Assembly: GCF_012035195.1 (NCBI RefSeq)
Contig: NZ_JAAVJH010000003.1
Coordinates: 186,001-250,000 of the forward strand
Direction: 5' to 3'
Length of the DNA stretch: 64,000 nt
DNA from: Sphingomonas corticis
GTDB lineage: Bacteria > Pseudomonadota > Alphaproteobacteria > Sphingomonadales > Sphingomonadaceae
How positions within the stretch are numbered: the first letter of the stretch is position 1; each line of letters opens with the position of its first letter. The notes below the pieces were generated by a model, which saw only the letters and a program-made list of their open reading frames with translations, ran no database searches and was not told the DNA's origin. This document shows, piece by piece, positions 1 to 7,921 of the stretch. The position numbers were made by a program, and so were the translations under genes.

Positions 1-535
1 TCAGCCGCACCGGGTAGAGCAGCAGCAGCAGCGACGCGCCCAGCGCGCCCGCGCCCACCGACGTCAGCGTGATGAGCGCCCCCAGCAGCGCCCCCGCCGC
101 CACCGTCAGCGCCGGCTGCCAGCGGCGCAGGCCGCCGCCGTCGCTGCGTGCGGCCCGCGCGACCAGTCGCGCGCGGAACGGCGTGAACAGCGCCGACAGC
201 ACCAGCGCCGCGCCCAGCACGGTGACGATCAGCCCGCCCTTCTCCGCCGCGCGATGGTGCGACCACAGCCACCACAAGGTCGCCAGCGTGGCCGGGATGC
301 TGCCCAGCCACAGCCGCCGCGCCACCTGCCAGTCGGCATTGTCGTGGCGGTGGTGGATCGCGCCGCCCACCGTCTTCGTCACCGCGGCGAACCACAGGTC
401 GGTGCCGACCGCGGTGGCGGGCGCCACGCCGAACAGCAGGATCAGGATGGGGGACATCAGCGATCCGCCGCCCACGCCCGTCACGCCGACGACCAGGCCG
501 ACCAGCAACCCCGCCAGCGCGCTCAACCACTCCAT
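1..535 (-). CDS. TauE/SafE family permease (3' end missing, runs off the left edge)
   Basis: This integral membrane protein probably exports an organic or inorganic sulfur anion; substrates in the TauE/SafE family vary and cannot be read from sequence. Translating the minus strand from the ATG at 533-535 gives MEWLSALAGLLVGLVVGVTG followed by a glycine-rich VGGGSLMSPILILLFGV stretch. That is the typical first hairpin of the family, with a conserved GTDLWFAAVTKTVGGAIHH segment after it. At least four hydrophobic helices are visible in the 178 residues present. The family is usually 250-300 residues, so the C-terminal third lies outside the window. It is divergent from the 6-phosphogluconate dehydrogenase gene. 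Confidence 0.85.
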   Translation of the reverse strand, partial: MEWLSALAGLLVGLVVGVTGVGGGSLMSPILILLFGVAPATAVGTDLWFAAVTKTVGGAIHHRHDNADWQVARRLWLGSIPATLATLWWLWSHHRAAEKGGLIVTVLGAALVLSALFTPFRARLVARAARSDGGGLRRWQPALTVAAGALLGALITLTSVGAGALGASLLLLLYPVRL

Positions 536-684
536 TCGTCGCCCCCCGGGTATGCGGCGCCGTCATGCGGCGGGAGGGGCGGGCAGGGCAAGCAAGCATG
601 TCTTGCCCGCGCGTTGCCCGGGCCTTGGCGGAACCTTGCCGGGCAGGTGGCGATTGAGCGCGCGAGCGGTGGAGGACACGAAGC

Positions 685-1668
685 ATGAAACTGGCGATGA
701 TCGGCCTCGGCCGGATGGGCGGCAACATGGCGCGCCGGCTGATGGCGGCGGGGCACGAGATCGTCGCCTTCGACCGCGACGCCGACGCGGTGGCGAAGCT
801 GGCGGCGGAGGGCGCGATCGCGGCGACCTCGCTCGACGACGTGCGCGCCAAGCTGGAACAGCCCGCGCACTGGTGGATCATGCTGCCCGCGGGCGAGATC
901 ACCGACGCGACGATCGACGCGATCGCCGCGGGCGCGCAGCCGGGCGAGGTGGTGATCGACGGCGGCAACAGCTTCTACAAGGACGATATCCGTCGCGCCA
1001 AGGCACTGAAGGAGCGCGGCCTCGACTACGTCGACGTCGGCACGTCGGGCGGGGTGTGGGGGCGTGAGCGCGGCTATTGCATGATGATCGGCGGGCCGGA
1101 GGAGGTCGTCGCCCGGCTCGATCCCGTCTTCGCCGCGCTGGCCCCCGGCATGGGCACGATCGACCGCACCCAGGGTCGCCTCGACGGGCAGACCGACCCG
1201 CGCGCGGAGCAGGGCTATATCCACGCCGGCCCCGCGGGCGCGGGGCATTTCGTGAAGATGGTCCACAACGGCATCGAATACGGCCTGATGCAGGCCTATG
1301 CCGAGGGTTTCGACATCCTGAAGGGCAAGGCGTCGGACAAGCTTCCCGAGGACGAACGCTACGACCTGAACCTCACCGACGTCGCCGAGGTGTGGCGGCG
1401 CGGCAGCGTGATCTCCTCCTGGCTGCTCGACCTCATCGCGCTGGGCCTCGCGAAGGATGCGAAGCTGGAGCAATTCTCCGGGCACGTCGCCGATTCGGGC
1501 GAGGGGCGCTGGACCGTCGACGCCGCGATGGAGGAGGCGGTGCCCGCGCACGTGCTGACGACGGCGCTGTTCGCCCGCTATCGCAGCCGGGTGGAGAACA
1601 CCTTCGGCGACAAGATGCTGTCGGCGATGCGCTTCGGCTTCGGCGGCCACGTCGAGATCCCGCAATAG
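685..1668 (+). CDS. gnd: 6-phosphogluconate dehydrogenase, decarboxylating (short GntZ/YqeC type)
   Basis: The enzyme oxidises and decarboxylates 6-phosphogluconate to ribulose 5-phosphate in the cytosolic pentose phosphate pathway. The 327-residue length matches the short bacterial class rather than the 470-residue E. coli type. The N-terminal nucleotide-binding motif is IGLGRMGGNMARRL (residues 6-19). VIDGGNSFYKDD lies near residue 90, VGTSGGVWG near 118, and the catalytic GHFVKMVHNGIEYG segment with its lysine near 191. A purine-rich GGAGGACACGAAGC precedes the ATG. Its stop codon overlaps the GTG of the next gene by one base, so it is probably co-transcribed with the two HAD phosphatases. 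No zwf or pgl is visible nearby. Confidence 0.95.
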   Translation: MKLAMIGLGRMGGNMARRLMAAGHEIVAFDRDADAVAKLAAEGAIAATSLDDVRAKLEQPAHWWIMLPAGEITDATIDAIAAGAQPGEVVIDGGNSFYKDDIRRAKALKERGLDYVDVGTSGGVWGRERGYCMMIGGPEEVVARLDPVFAALAPGMGTIDRTQGRLDGQTDPRAEQGYIHAGPAGAGHFVKMVHNGIEYGLMQAYAEGFDILKGKASDKLPEDERYDLNLTDVAEVWRRGSVISSWLLDLIALGLAKDAKLEQFSGHVADSGEGRWTVDAAMEEAVPAHVLTTALFARYRSRVENTFGDKMLSAMRFGFGGHVEIPQ

Positions 1669-2501
1669 TGGTCGCCGCGGGTCACGGGCGCATCCGCCTC
1701 CTCGTTTCCGACCTCGACGGCACGCTGGTCGACGCGCACAAGCGCCTGACCCCCGGCACGATCGCGGCGGTGGCGCGACTGCGCGCGGCAGGCGTCGGCT
1801 TTACCGTCATCAGCGCGCGGCCGATGTCGGGCATCGTGCCGCTGCTCGGCCCGCTGGCGCTCGACGGGACGGTCGCGGCGTTCAACGGCGGGATCCTGTT
1901 CCGCCGCGACGGCACGGTCCTGTCGCGCGAGACGATCCCGCCCGCGGTCGCGCGCGGCGTGATCGCGATCGCGGCGGGGAAGGGCGTCGACACCTGGGTC
2001 TTCGCCGACGACCGCTGGTACGCCACCGACGGCCACGGCCCGCACACCGACAGCGAGCGCGTCAGCTCGGCGCAGGAACCCGTCGTCGTCGCCGACCTTT
2101 CTCCCCTGCTGGAGCGCGCCGACAAGATCACCTTCGTCAGCGACGATACCGCGCGGCTCCACGCGCTGTATGAGGCCTGCCGCAACGCGCACGGCGACGC
2201 CGCGACGATCGCGCAGTCGCAGGCCTATTACCTCGACGTCACCGCGCTGGCGGCGAACAAGGGCGACGGCATCGCCGCGCTGGCGCAGGCGAGCCGCGTC
2301 CCGCTCGACCAGGTGGCGGCGGTGGGCGACCAGGCCAACGACCTGCCGATGCTCGCCCGCGCCGGCCTGCCGATCGCGATGGGCAACGCGCCCGACGCGG
2401 TAAAGGCGGCGGCGCGCGACCGCGGCGGCCACGTCACGCTTGCCAACGACCGCGACGGCGTCGCACACGCGATCGACACCTACATCCTCGGAGATCAGTG
2501 A
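1668..2501 (+). CDS. HAD-IIB (Cof-like) phosphatase
   Basis: A cytosolic haloacid-dehalogenase-type phosphatase, probably acting on a sugar phosphate or similar small phosphoester. The start is a GTG at 1668 sharing its first base with the gnd stop, giving 277 residues. The nucleophile motif SDLDGTL is at residues 14-20 and the C-terminal metal-binding motif VGDQANDLPML is near residue 217. The cap between them has the Cof-type C2 layout. Members of this subfamily are promiscuous, so the substrate is not predicted. Coupling to gnd suggests a sugar-phosphate link, but this is inference. Translation further upstream in this frame lies wholly inside gnd and is not credible. Confidence 0.85.
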   Translation: MVAAGHGRIRLLVSDLDGTLVDAHKRLTPGTIAAVARLRAAGVGFTVISARPMSGIVPLLGPLALDGTVAAFNGGILFRRDGTVLSRETIPPAVARGVIAIAAGKGVDTWVFADDRWYATDGHGPHTDSERVSSAQEPVVVADLSPLLERADKITFVSDDTARLHALYEACRNAHGDAATIAQSQAYYLDVTALAANKGDGIAALAQASRVPLDQVAAVGDQANDLPMLARAGLPIAMGNAPDAVKAAARDRGGHVTLANDRDGVAHAIDTYILGDQ

Positions 2502-3248
2502 ATGAAGAAGCTCGTCGCCTTCGACCTCGACGGCACGCTCGCGCTCAGCAAGCAGGCGGTGCAGCCCGACATGGCGGAGACGCTGGCCGACCTGCTCCAG
2601 GTCGCCGACGTGGCGGTGATCTCCGGCGGCGACTGGCCGCAGTTCGACAAGCAGATCGCCCAGAACCTGCCCGCGCGCGCGGACCTGTCGCGGCTGTGGA
2701 TGATGCCGACGACGGGCACGAAGCTGTTCGTCCACCGCGACGGCGCGTGGCAGACCGTCTATGCCGAGCTGTTCGACGAGGCCGAGAAGCAGAAGATCAT
2801 CGCGGCGTTCAACGACAGCCTGGAGGCGACCGGCTTCACGCCCGAGCAGACCTGGGGCGAGCGGATCGAGGATCGCGGCTCGCAGATCACCTTCTCCGCA
2901 CTGGGTCAGCAGGCGCCGATCGAGGCGAAGGAACATTGGGATCCCAAGTTCGAGAAGCGCAAGGTGATCCAGGCGGACCTGCGCCAGCGGCTCCCCGGCC
3001 TCGCCATCAACATGGGCGGTGCCACCTCGATCGACATCACGCGCGAGGGCGTGGACAAGGGCTATGGCCTGCGCAAGCTGGCGGAGCACAGCGGCTACGC
3101 CATCGCCGACATGCTGTTCATCGGCGATGCGATCTTCCCCGGCGGCAACGACTATCCGGCGAAGGAGGCGGGCTGCGACGTGGTGAAGGTTCGTGATCCG
3201 GCGGAGACCATCAGCGTCGTGACCGCGATCGTCGCCTGTCAGAAGTGA
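2502..3248 (+). CDS. HAD-IIB family hydrolase, phosphomannomutase-like
   Basis: A 248-residue HAD protein starting immediately after the stop of the preceding HAD gene. The catalytic motif FDLDGTLALSK occupies residues 7-17. The C-terminal motif MLFIGDAIFPGGNDYPAKEAG supplies the acidic metal ligands. The GGATSIDITREGVDKGYGL segment resembles the cap and substrate region of eukaryotic-type phosphomannomutases and mannosyl-3-phosphoglycerate phosphatases. The likely role is hexose-phosphate isomerisation or dephosphorylation in the cytosol. The two tandem HAD genes do not look like a recent duplication, because their caps differ. Confidence 0.85.
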   Translation: MKKLVAFDLDGTLALSKQAVQPDMAETLADLLQVADVAVISGGDWPQFDKQIAQNLPARADLSRLWMMPTTGTKLFVHRDGAWQTVYAELFDEAEKQKIIAAFNDSLEATGFTPEQTWGERIEDRGSQITFSALGQQAPIEAKEHWDPKFEKRKVIQADLRQRLPGLAINMGGATSIDITREGVDKGYGLRKLAEHSGYAIADMLFIGDAIFPGGNDYPAKEAGCDVVKVRDPAETISVVTAIVACQK

Positions 3249-3258
3249 TACCGACGAC

Positions 3259-3585
3259 GTGATCGACTTCCCCGGCCTCTACGCCCGTTTCATCACGTGG
3301 ATCGGCGACGGCACGGGTCTGTCGGACACGATCCTGCACATCCACGCCGGGATGGCGGTGCTGATCGCGGCACGGGTGCTGACGGCGCGCGGGCTGGGGA
3401 CGTTCATCCCGTTCTGGTTCGTCGTCGCGGCGGAGGCGGCGAACGAGGTGCTGGATCGGATGCACTATGGCAGCTGGCGCTGGTGGGACACGGGGCCGGA
3501 CATCGCCAACACCTTGTTCTGGCCGCTGGTGCTGTCGATCGGCGTCCGGCTGCGGCCGATGCCGGCGCGGGACCGGCGGCGGTAG
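3259..3585 (+). CDS. small conserved membrane protein, function unknown
   Basis: A 108-residue protein starting at GTG 3259, ten bases after the upstream HAD gene. It has about three hydrophobic segments: residues 22-40 (LHIHAGMAVLIAARVLTA), 46-62 (FIPFWFVVAAEAANEVLD) and 80-96 (IANTLFWPLVLSIGVRL). His and Trp residues flank the helices (HIHAG, WRWWDTGPDIANT), somewhat reminiscent of VanZ-type proteins, but I do not assign a family. It probably sits in the inner membrane and may be co-transcribed with the HAD genes. Confidence 0.65.
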   Translation: MIDFPGLYARFITWIGDGTGLSDTILHIHAGMAVLIAARVLTARGLGTFIPFWFVVAAEAANEVLDRMHYGSWRWWDTGPDIANTLFWPLVLSIGVRLRPMPARDRRR

Positions 3586-3600
3586 GCGGGCCGGTCGCCG

Positions 3601-4047
3601 TCAGAAGCCGGAGGTCGGCGTCGTCTGCTGGACGACGAGCTGCCAGCGACCGTCCCGCCGGATCAGCACGTCGGTGAACCGCAGGTACATCTCGCCGTAG
3701 CGGCCGAAGGCGGTGCCACCGAGATGGTCGACGCCCGTCACCACCGCCGTGTCGCCGTAGACCGCGATGTCGAGCGGGCCGTGGTGGATGAACTTCGGCT
3801 TGATCTTGCCGGACTTGAACAGCGCGATATCCGCGGCGCGCGACTGCACCTTGCCGTCCATTCCCTGGATACGCCCCTCCGCCGCGTAGAAGCGTTCGAG
3901 GAAGGCGGTGTCGCCCGCGATCCGCGCCTTGCGCCAATCGTCCTCCGCCCGGGCGATCTGCCGTCGCGCGGCATCTTCTGTCTGCGCCGCGGCGGGCAGG
4001 CTGGTCGACATGGCCAGCGTCATGACGATGGATCCTAGGGGTCGCAT
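3601..4047 (-). CDS. secreted SnoaL/DUF4440-type (NTF2-fold) protein
   Basis: A 148-residue protein with an N-terminal signal peptide (MRPLGSIVMTLAMSTSLPAAAQ, cleavage near residue 22) and a single NTF2-like cone domain. DUF4440 hallmarks are visible: an alpha-helical RQIARAEDDWRKARIAGD, FYAAEGRIQGMDG, and the beta-strands YGDTAVVTGVDHL, YLRFTDVLIRRDG and WQLVVQQTT. Such domains bind or process small ligands; catalytic residues cannot be identified here. The ATG at 4045-4047 is preferred because it begins the signal peptide, and longer readings only add an arginine-rich stretch. It converges with the upstream small membrane gene. Confidence 0.8.
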   Translation of the reverse strand: MRPLGSIVMTLAMSTSLPAAAQTEDAARRQIARAEDDWRKARIAGDTAFLERFYAAEGRIQGMDGKVQSRAADIALFKSGKIKPKFIHHGPLDIAVYGDTAVVTGVDHLGGTAFGRYGEMYLRFTDVLIRRDGRWQLVVQQTTPTSGF

Positions 4048-4186
4048 ACCGGGGCACCTCCGCGACACAGCGTACAACGGCGATCGATCGCCCGCCAGTC
4101 GGCCGCGCGATCGGTGGACGCCACGGTCGGATTGCCTTCGCGGCCGTGGTGGCGGATGATCGAGCCGACCGGTGGAAGGGAGCGGC

Positions 4187-4789
4187 ATGACGCGCAGGCG
4201 AGGCATCACGCGGGCGTTCCTTTGGCTGGCCGTTCTGGCGGGCGGGCCGCTGCTCGGCGCCAAGCTGTTCGATCTCCTCGTGCTGGCCGGCGCATGGAGC
4301 GCGCATCCGCCCGCGTCGCTCGCCATGATGCCTTACGGCCAACAATGGCCGGTCGACACCGGAGTCTTCTTCATCCCGCTGTCGGCGGCGATGCTGGTGG
4401 CGGGGTTCGGCGCGCTGGCGGCCGGGTGGCGCACCCCGTGGCACTATCGCTGGCTGCTCTGCGTGCCCTCCATCGGTATCCTGCTGCTGCTGATCCTGAC
4501 GGTGGTCGCCTTCTGGCCGATGAACGCCGCGCTCTACTATCACGGCATCGGTTCATCCAGGGACACCATCTCCGACGCGCAGTCGGTCGCGATGGCGCGG
4601 CGCTGGGTCATGCTCGATTGGGTCCGCGTCGCGGGCGCGGGCGCCGCGTTCGTCACACCGCTGCTCGCGTTGACGCGGCCCTGGCCCTCGGCCGTCGCGC
4701 CGCGGGACCCGCCCGTCGTGCGCGCGATGCTCGCGCTCGCGCTCCTGGCTGTGGCCGGGTTCGTCGTCTGGTTCGTCCGCGGCCTGTAA
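4187..4789 (+). CDS. DUF1772-like four-helix membrane protein
   Basis: A 200-residue inner-membrane protein with four hydrophobic helices: about residues 10-30 (AFLWLAVLAGGPLLGAKLFD), 63-84, 92-112 (LLCVPSIGILLLLILTVVAF) and 180-198. The order of a long polar loop after helix 1, FWPMNAALYY after helix 3 and a final C-terminal helix is like the DUF1772/anthrone-oxygenase group. That assignment is only by layout. The ATG at 4187 is chosen over one at 4172 because GGAAGGGAG precedes it at 4174-4182. It stands alone between two minus-strand genes. Confidence 0.7.
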   Translation: MTRRRGITRAFLWLAVLAGGPLLGAKLFDLLVLAGAWSAHPPASLAMMPYGQQWPVDTGVFFIPLSAAMLVAGFGALAAGWRTPWHYRWLLCVPSIGILLLLILTVVAFWPMNAALYYHGIGSSRDTISDAQSVAMARRWVMLDWVRVAGAGAAFVTPLLALTRPWPSAVAPRDPPVVRAMLALALLAVAGFVVWFVRGL

Positions 4790-4800
4790 CGGTCCGCCCG

Positions 4801-5595
4801 CTACCCCATCGCCACGCGCGCCCGCTCGGCGAGATGCGCCACCGCCGCGTCGTGGATGCCGGCGGTGCTCACGATCACGCCGAACGCCCGCGGGTCCGCC
4901 TTGTTGAACGCCAGCGTCCCGCCGATCGCGTCGGTCGCCGCCGCCCCCGCCTCGGTCGCGATCAGCACGGCGGCGGCGATGTCCCATTCGTTGCCCCAGC
5001 GCAGCGTCGCGACCAGGTCGGCGCGGTCGTCGGCCACCATCGCCATGCGCAGCGCGATCGAATTGGGCTTCTCCACCGCGGTCAGCAGCCGGTCCGCCTT
5101 GGGCAGCGCGTCGACCGGTACGCGCGCGCCCGCCAGCACGCGGCGGTCGCCCGCGCGCAGCGCCGCGCCGTTCAGCGTCGCGCCCCGGCCCGCCGAAGCG
5201 CGCCACGCCTCGCCGCGTGCCGGCGCCTCCAGCACGCCCAGCACGGGCTGGCCGTGATCGATCAGCGCGATCGACACGCACCAGCCGGGCCGCCCGCGGA
5301 TATAGTCGCGCGTGCCGTCGATCGGATCGACCACCCACACCCGCCCGGCCGTCAGCCGGTCGGCATTGTCCGCCGTCTCCTCGGACAGCCATCCCGCGTC
5401 GGGCAGCAGCGCGGAGAGGCGCGCGCGCAGCATCCGGTCGATGTCGAGGTCGACCTCGCACACCGGGCTGCCGGGCGATTTTTCCCATCGCGCGAAGTCG
5501 GTGCGCCAGCGGGCGAAGGCCAGCGCGCCCGCCTCCTCGGCGATCCCGGCCACCGCGTCGGCGAGTTCGGCGGGAACGGCGGCGGCCTCAGCCAC
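4801..5595 (-). CDS. inositol monophosphatase family protein (CysQ/HisN-like)
   Basis: A 264-residue Mg-dependent phosphatase of the inositol-monophosphatase/3'(2'),5'-bisphosphate nucleotidase superfamily. Diagnostic motifs are LSEETADN (first metal ligand glutamate, near residue 70), WVVDPIDGTRDYIRG (DPIDGT metal site, near 88) and the C-terminal WGNEWDIAAAVLIATEAG, the family's W-D-xA signature. Candidate substrates are PAP/PAPS turnover products, histidinol phosphate or inositol phosphate, and the sequence alone does not decide. Its start overlaps the 3' end of pmbA by 8 bp, so it is the last gene of the ubiA-pmbA operon. Confidence 0.88.
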   Translation of the reverse strand: MAEAAAVPAELADAVAGIAEEAGALAFARWRTDFARWEKSPGSPVCEVDLDIDRMLRARLSALLPDAGWLSEETADNADRLTAGRVWVVDPIDGTRDYIRGRPGWCVSIALIDHGQPVLGVLEAPARGEAWRASAGRGATLNGAALRAGDRRVLAGARVPVDALPKADRLLTAVEKPNSIALRMAMVADDRADLVATLRWGNEWDIAAAVLIATEAGAAATDAIGGTLAFNKADPRAFGVIVSTAGIHDAAVAHLAERARVAMG

Positions 5596-6934
5596 CCGCC
5601 ACCGTCATGCCGTCGATCCGCAGCGTGGGCGCGTTGATGCCGTAGCGGAAGGAGAGGTCGTTGGCCGGCGTCAGCGCGCCGAACATCGCGATCAGGTTGC
5701 CCGCGATCGTGAACTCCGCGATGGCACCGGTGATCTCGCCGTCCTCGATCAGGAAGCCCGACGCGCCGCGGCTATAGTCGCCCGTCACCGGGTTCACGCC
5801 CTGGCCGATCAGTTCGGTGACGTAGACGCCGCGCGCGATGTCGCCGATCAGCGTGGCGACCGGCACCTTGCCCGCCTCCATGTAGAGGTTGCTGGTCGTC
5901 ACGCCCGGCGCGCCGCCGATGCCGCGCGCGGCGTGGCCGGTCGGCTCCAGTCCCAGCTGCCGCGCCGACGCGCTGTCGAGCAGCCACGTCTCCAGCATCC
6001 CGTCCTCCACGATCGCCACCGGACTGACGGGCAGGCCCTCGCCGTCGAACGGCCGACTGCGCAGCCCGTGCGGCCGGTGCGGGTCGTCGCGCACGCACAC
6101 GCCCGGCGCGAAGACGCGGGTGCCCAGCGCGTCGAGCAGGAAGCTGGTCTTGCGCGCGATGGCCGATCCCGCGATCGCACCCGACAGGTGGCCGAGCAGC
6201 CCGGCGCCGACGCGCGGATCGAACACCACCGGCATCGCGCCCGAGGCGACCTTGCCGGGATCGAGCCGCGCCACCGCCCGCTCGCCGGCGCGGCGGCCGA
6301 TGTCCGCCGGCGCGTCCAGCCGGTCGCGGTGGCGCGCGGAATGGAAGTCGTAGTCGCGCTGCATCCCCGCGCCGGTGCCCGCGATCACGCTGGCGGACAC
6401 GCCGTAGCCGGTGGTGCGATAGGCGCCCGCGAAGCCGTGGCTAGTCGCCAGCGCCCACACGCTGGCGGAGGCGGACGCGCCGCCGCCCTCGCTGTTGCTG
6501 ACGCCGGGGACGGCGCGCGCGGCCTCCTCCGCCTCCTCGGCGGCGGCGCGCAGTTGCTCGGGCGACACCTCGCCCGCGTCGGCCAGGTCCAGCAGCGGCG
6601 GCGCGCCGTGCATCAGCCGCTCCTGGGGCGCGAGCCCTGCCCAGCGATCCTCCGGCGCCTCGCGCGCCATCGCCACCGCGCGCTCGGCCAGCGCGGCCAG
6701 CGCGGCGGGCGACAGGTCGGTGGTGGAGACGCTGGCGGAGCGCTGCCCGACGAAGACGCGCAGCCCCAGCTCCTCCGATTCGCTGCGGCCCACGTCCTCC
6801 AGCTTGCCCAGTCGCACCGACACTTCGGTCGCGGCGTCGGCGGCGAACACGGCGTCGGCGGCGTCCGCGCCCGCGGCGGTGGCACGGCGGACGATGTCGT
6901 GGGCGCGTTCCTGCGCCTGGTCGGTGGTCAGCAT
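5588..6934 (-). CDS. pmbA: TldD/PmbA family metalloprotease subunit
   Basis: A 448-residue TldE/PmbA-type protein. With TldD this family forms a protease that trims unfolded or peptide substrates such as microcin precursors and the CcdA antitoxin. Visible landmarks are GLRVFVGQRSASVSTTDL near residue 75, a central TTGYGVSASVIAGTGAGMQRDYDF segment, FDPRVGAGLLGHLSGAI, and the C-terminal GVYVTELIGQGVNPVTGDYSRGASGF characteristic of the family. The TldD partner is not in this window. The gene follows ubiA by 49 bp and overlaps the phosphatase gene by 8 bp, implying co-transcription. Confidence 0.92.
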   Translation of the reverse strand: MLTTDQAQERAHDIVRRATAAGADAADAVFAADAATEVSVRLGKLEDVGRSESEELGLRVFVGQRSASVSTTDLSPAALAALAERAVAMAREAPEDRWAGLAPQERLMHGAPPLLDLADAGEVSPEQLRAAAEEAEEAARAVPGVSNSEGGGASASASVWALATSHGFAGAYRTTGYGVSASVIAGTGAGMQRDYDFHSARHRDRLDAPADIGRRAGERAVARLDPGKVASGAMPVVFDPRVGAGLLGHLSGAIAGSAIARKTSFLLDALGTRVFAPGVCVRDDPHRPHGLRSRPFDGEGLPVSPVAIVEDGMLETWLLDSASARQLGLEPTGHAARGIGGAPGVTTSNLYMEAGKVPVATLIGDIARGVYVTELIGQGVNPVTGDYSRGASGFLIEDGEITGAIAEFTIAGNLIAMFGALTPANDLSFRYGINAPTLRIDGMTVAGG

Positions 6935-6983
6935 CGGGCGGACTTAGGGCGTGTGCCCGGCGTCAACAAGCTGCGGTGTCGGA

Positions 6984-7904
6984 CTAGAGCGGCGTCCCCA
7001 CCGCCGCGCAGGCGAGGAAGACGAGCAACCCGGTGAACCGGTTGGCGCGGAACCGCCGCAGCGCGCCGGCCCCCGCCCTCACATCGGCATCATCGGGCGA
7101 CAGCGTCGCTACTTGCCAGAACAGGTGCGCCGCCGCGGGCGCCAGCGAGAGGAAGACGAGCGGATCGGCGCGCACCTGCCACAGCGCGGCGCCCCACAGC
7201 GCCAGCGCCAGCGCGTAGCAGGCGGCGACGCCGCCGCGCACGTGCGCGCCCAGCCGCAGCGCGGAGGAGCGGATGCCGACCAGCGCGTCGTCCTCCCGGT
7301 CCTGCAGCGCGTAGATCGTGTCGTACCCGACGACCCAGAACACGGTGCCCGCGTAGAGCGTGAGGCCGGGCAGCGTCGGCGATCCCCACGCCTCGGTCCA
7401 CCCGACCAGCGCCGCCCAGCTGAACACCAGCCCCAGCCACGCCTGCGGCCACCAGGTGATCCGCTTCATGAACGGATAGGCCGCCACCGGCGCCAGCGCC
7501 GCGAGCGACACCAGCGCCGCGGGCCACCGCAGCTGGAGCAGGACGAGAAGCCCCACCAGGCACAGCAGGACGAGCCAGATCCACGCCGAGCGCAGCGAGA
7601 TGGCCCCGCTCGCCAGCGGCCGGTCGCGCGTGCGGGCGACCTGCGCGTCGAGGTCGCGGTCGACGATGTCGTTGTAGACGCATCCCGCGCCGCGCATCGC
7701 GACGCTGCCGAGCAGCAGCCACGCGATCAGGTCCCACCGCGCCACCACGCCCCCGGCCAGCGCCACGCCCCACGCGCCGGGGAAGAACAGCAGCCACCAG
7801 CCGATCGGCCGGTCGAACCGCGCCAGCAGCGCGAAGCCGCGAAGGCGGGGCGGCAGGGCGGCGACGAGCCCGCGGGCCTCGCTGTCGGGAACGATCGCGG
7901 TCAT
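6984..7904 (-). CDS. ubiA: 4-hydroxybenzoate polyprenyltransferase
   Basis: An inner-membrane prenyltransferase that attaches the polyprenyl chain to 4-hydroxybenzoate in ubiquinone synthesis. The protein has 306 residues with eight or nine predicted helices. Both aspartate-rich motifs are present: NDIVDRDLDAQVARTRDRPL near residue 77 and YDTIYALQDREDDALVG near 195. Both bind Mg-prenyl diphosphate. The quinone product fits the bo3-type quinol oxidase encoded later in the window. It starts 17 bp after the stop of the large membrane protein gene upstream. Confidence 0.95.
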   Translation of the reverse strand: MTAIVPDSEARGLVAALPPRLRGFALLARFDRPIGWWLLFFPGAWGVALAGGVVARWDLIAWLLLGSVAMRGAGCVYNDIVDRDLDAQVARTRDRPLASGAISLRSAWIWLVLLCLVGLLVLLQLRWPAALVSLAALAPVAAYPFMKRITWWPQAWLGLVFSWAALVGWTEAWGSPTLPGLTLYAGTVFWVVGYDTIYALQDREDDALVGIRSSALRLGAHVRGGVAACYALALALWGAALWQVRADPLVFLSLAPAAAHLFWQVATLSPDDADVRAGAGALRRFRANRFTGLLVFLACAAVGTPL

Positions 7905-7921
7905 GATGAGCGCGCCCTAGC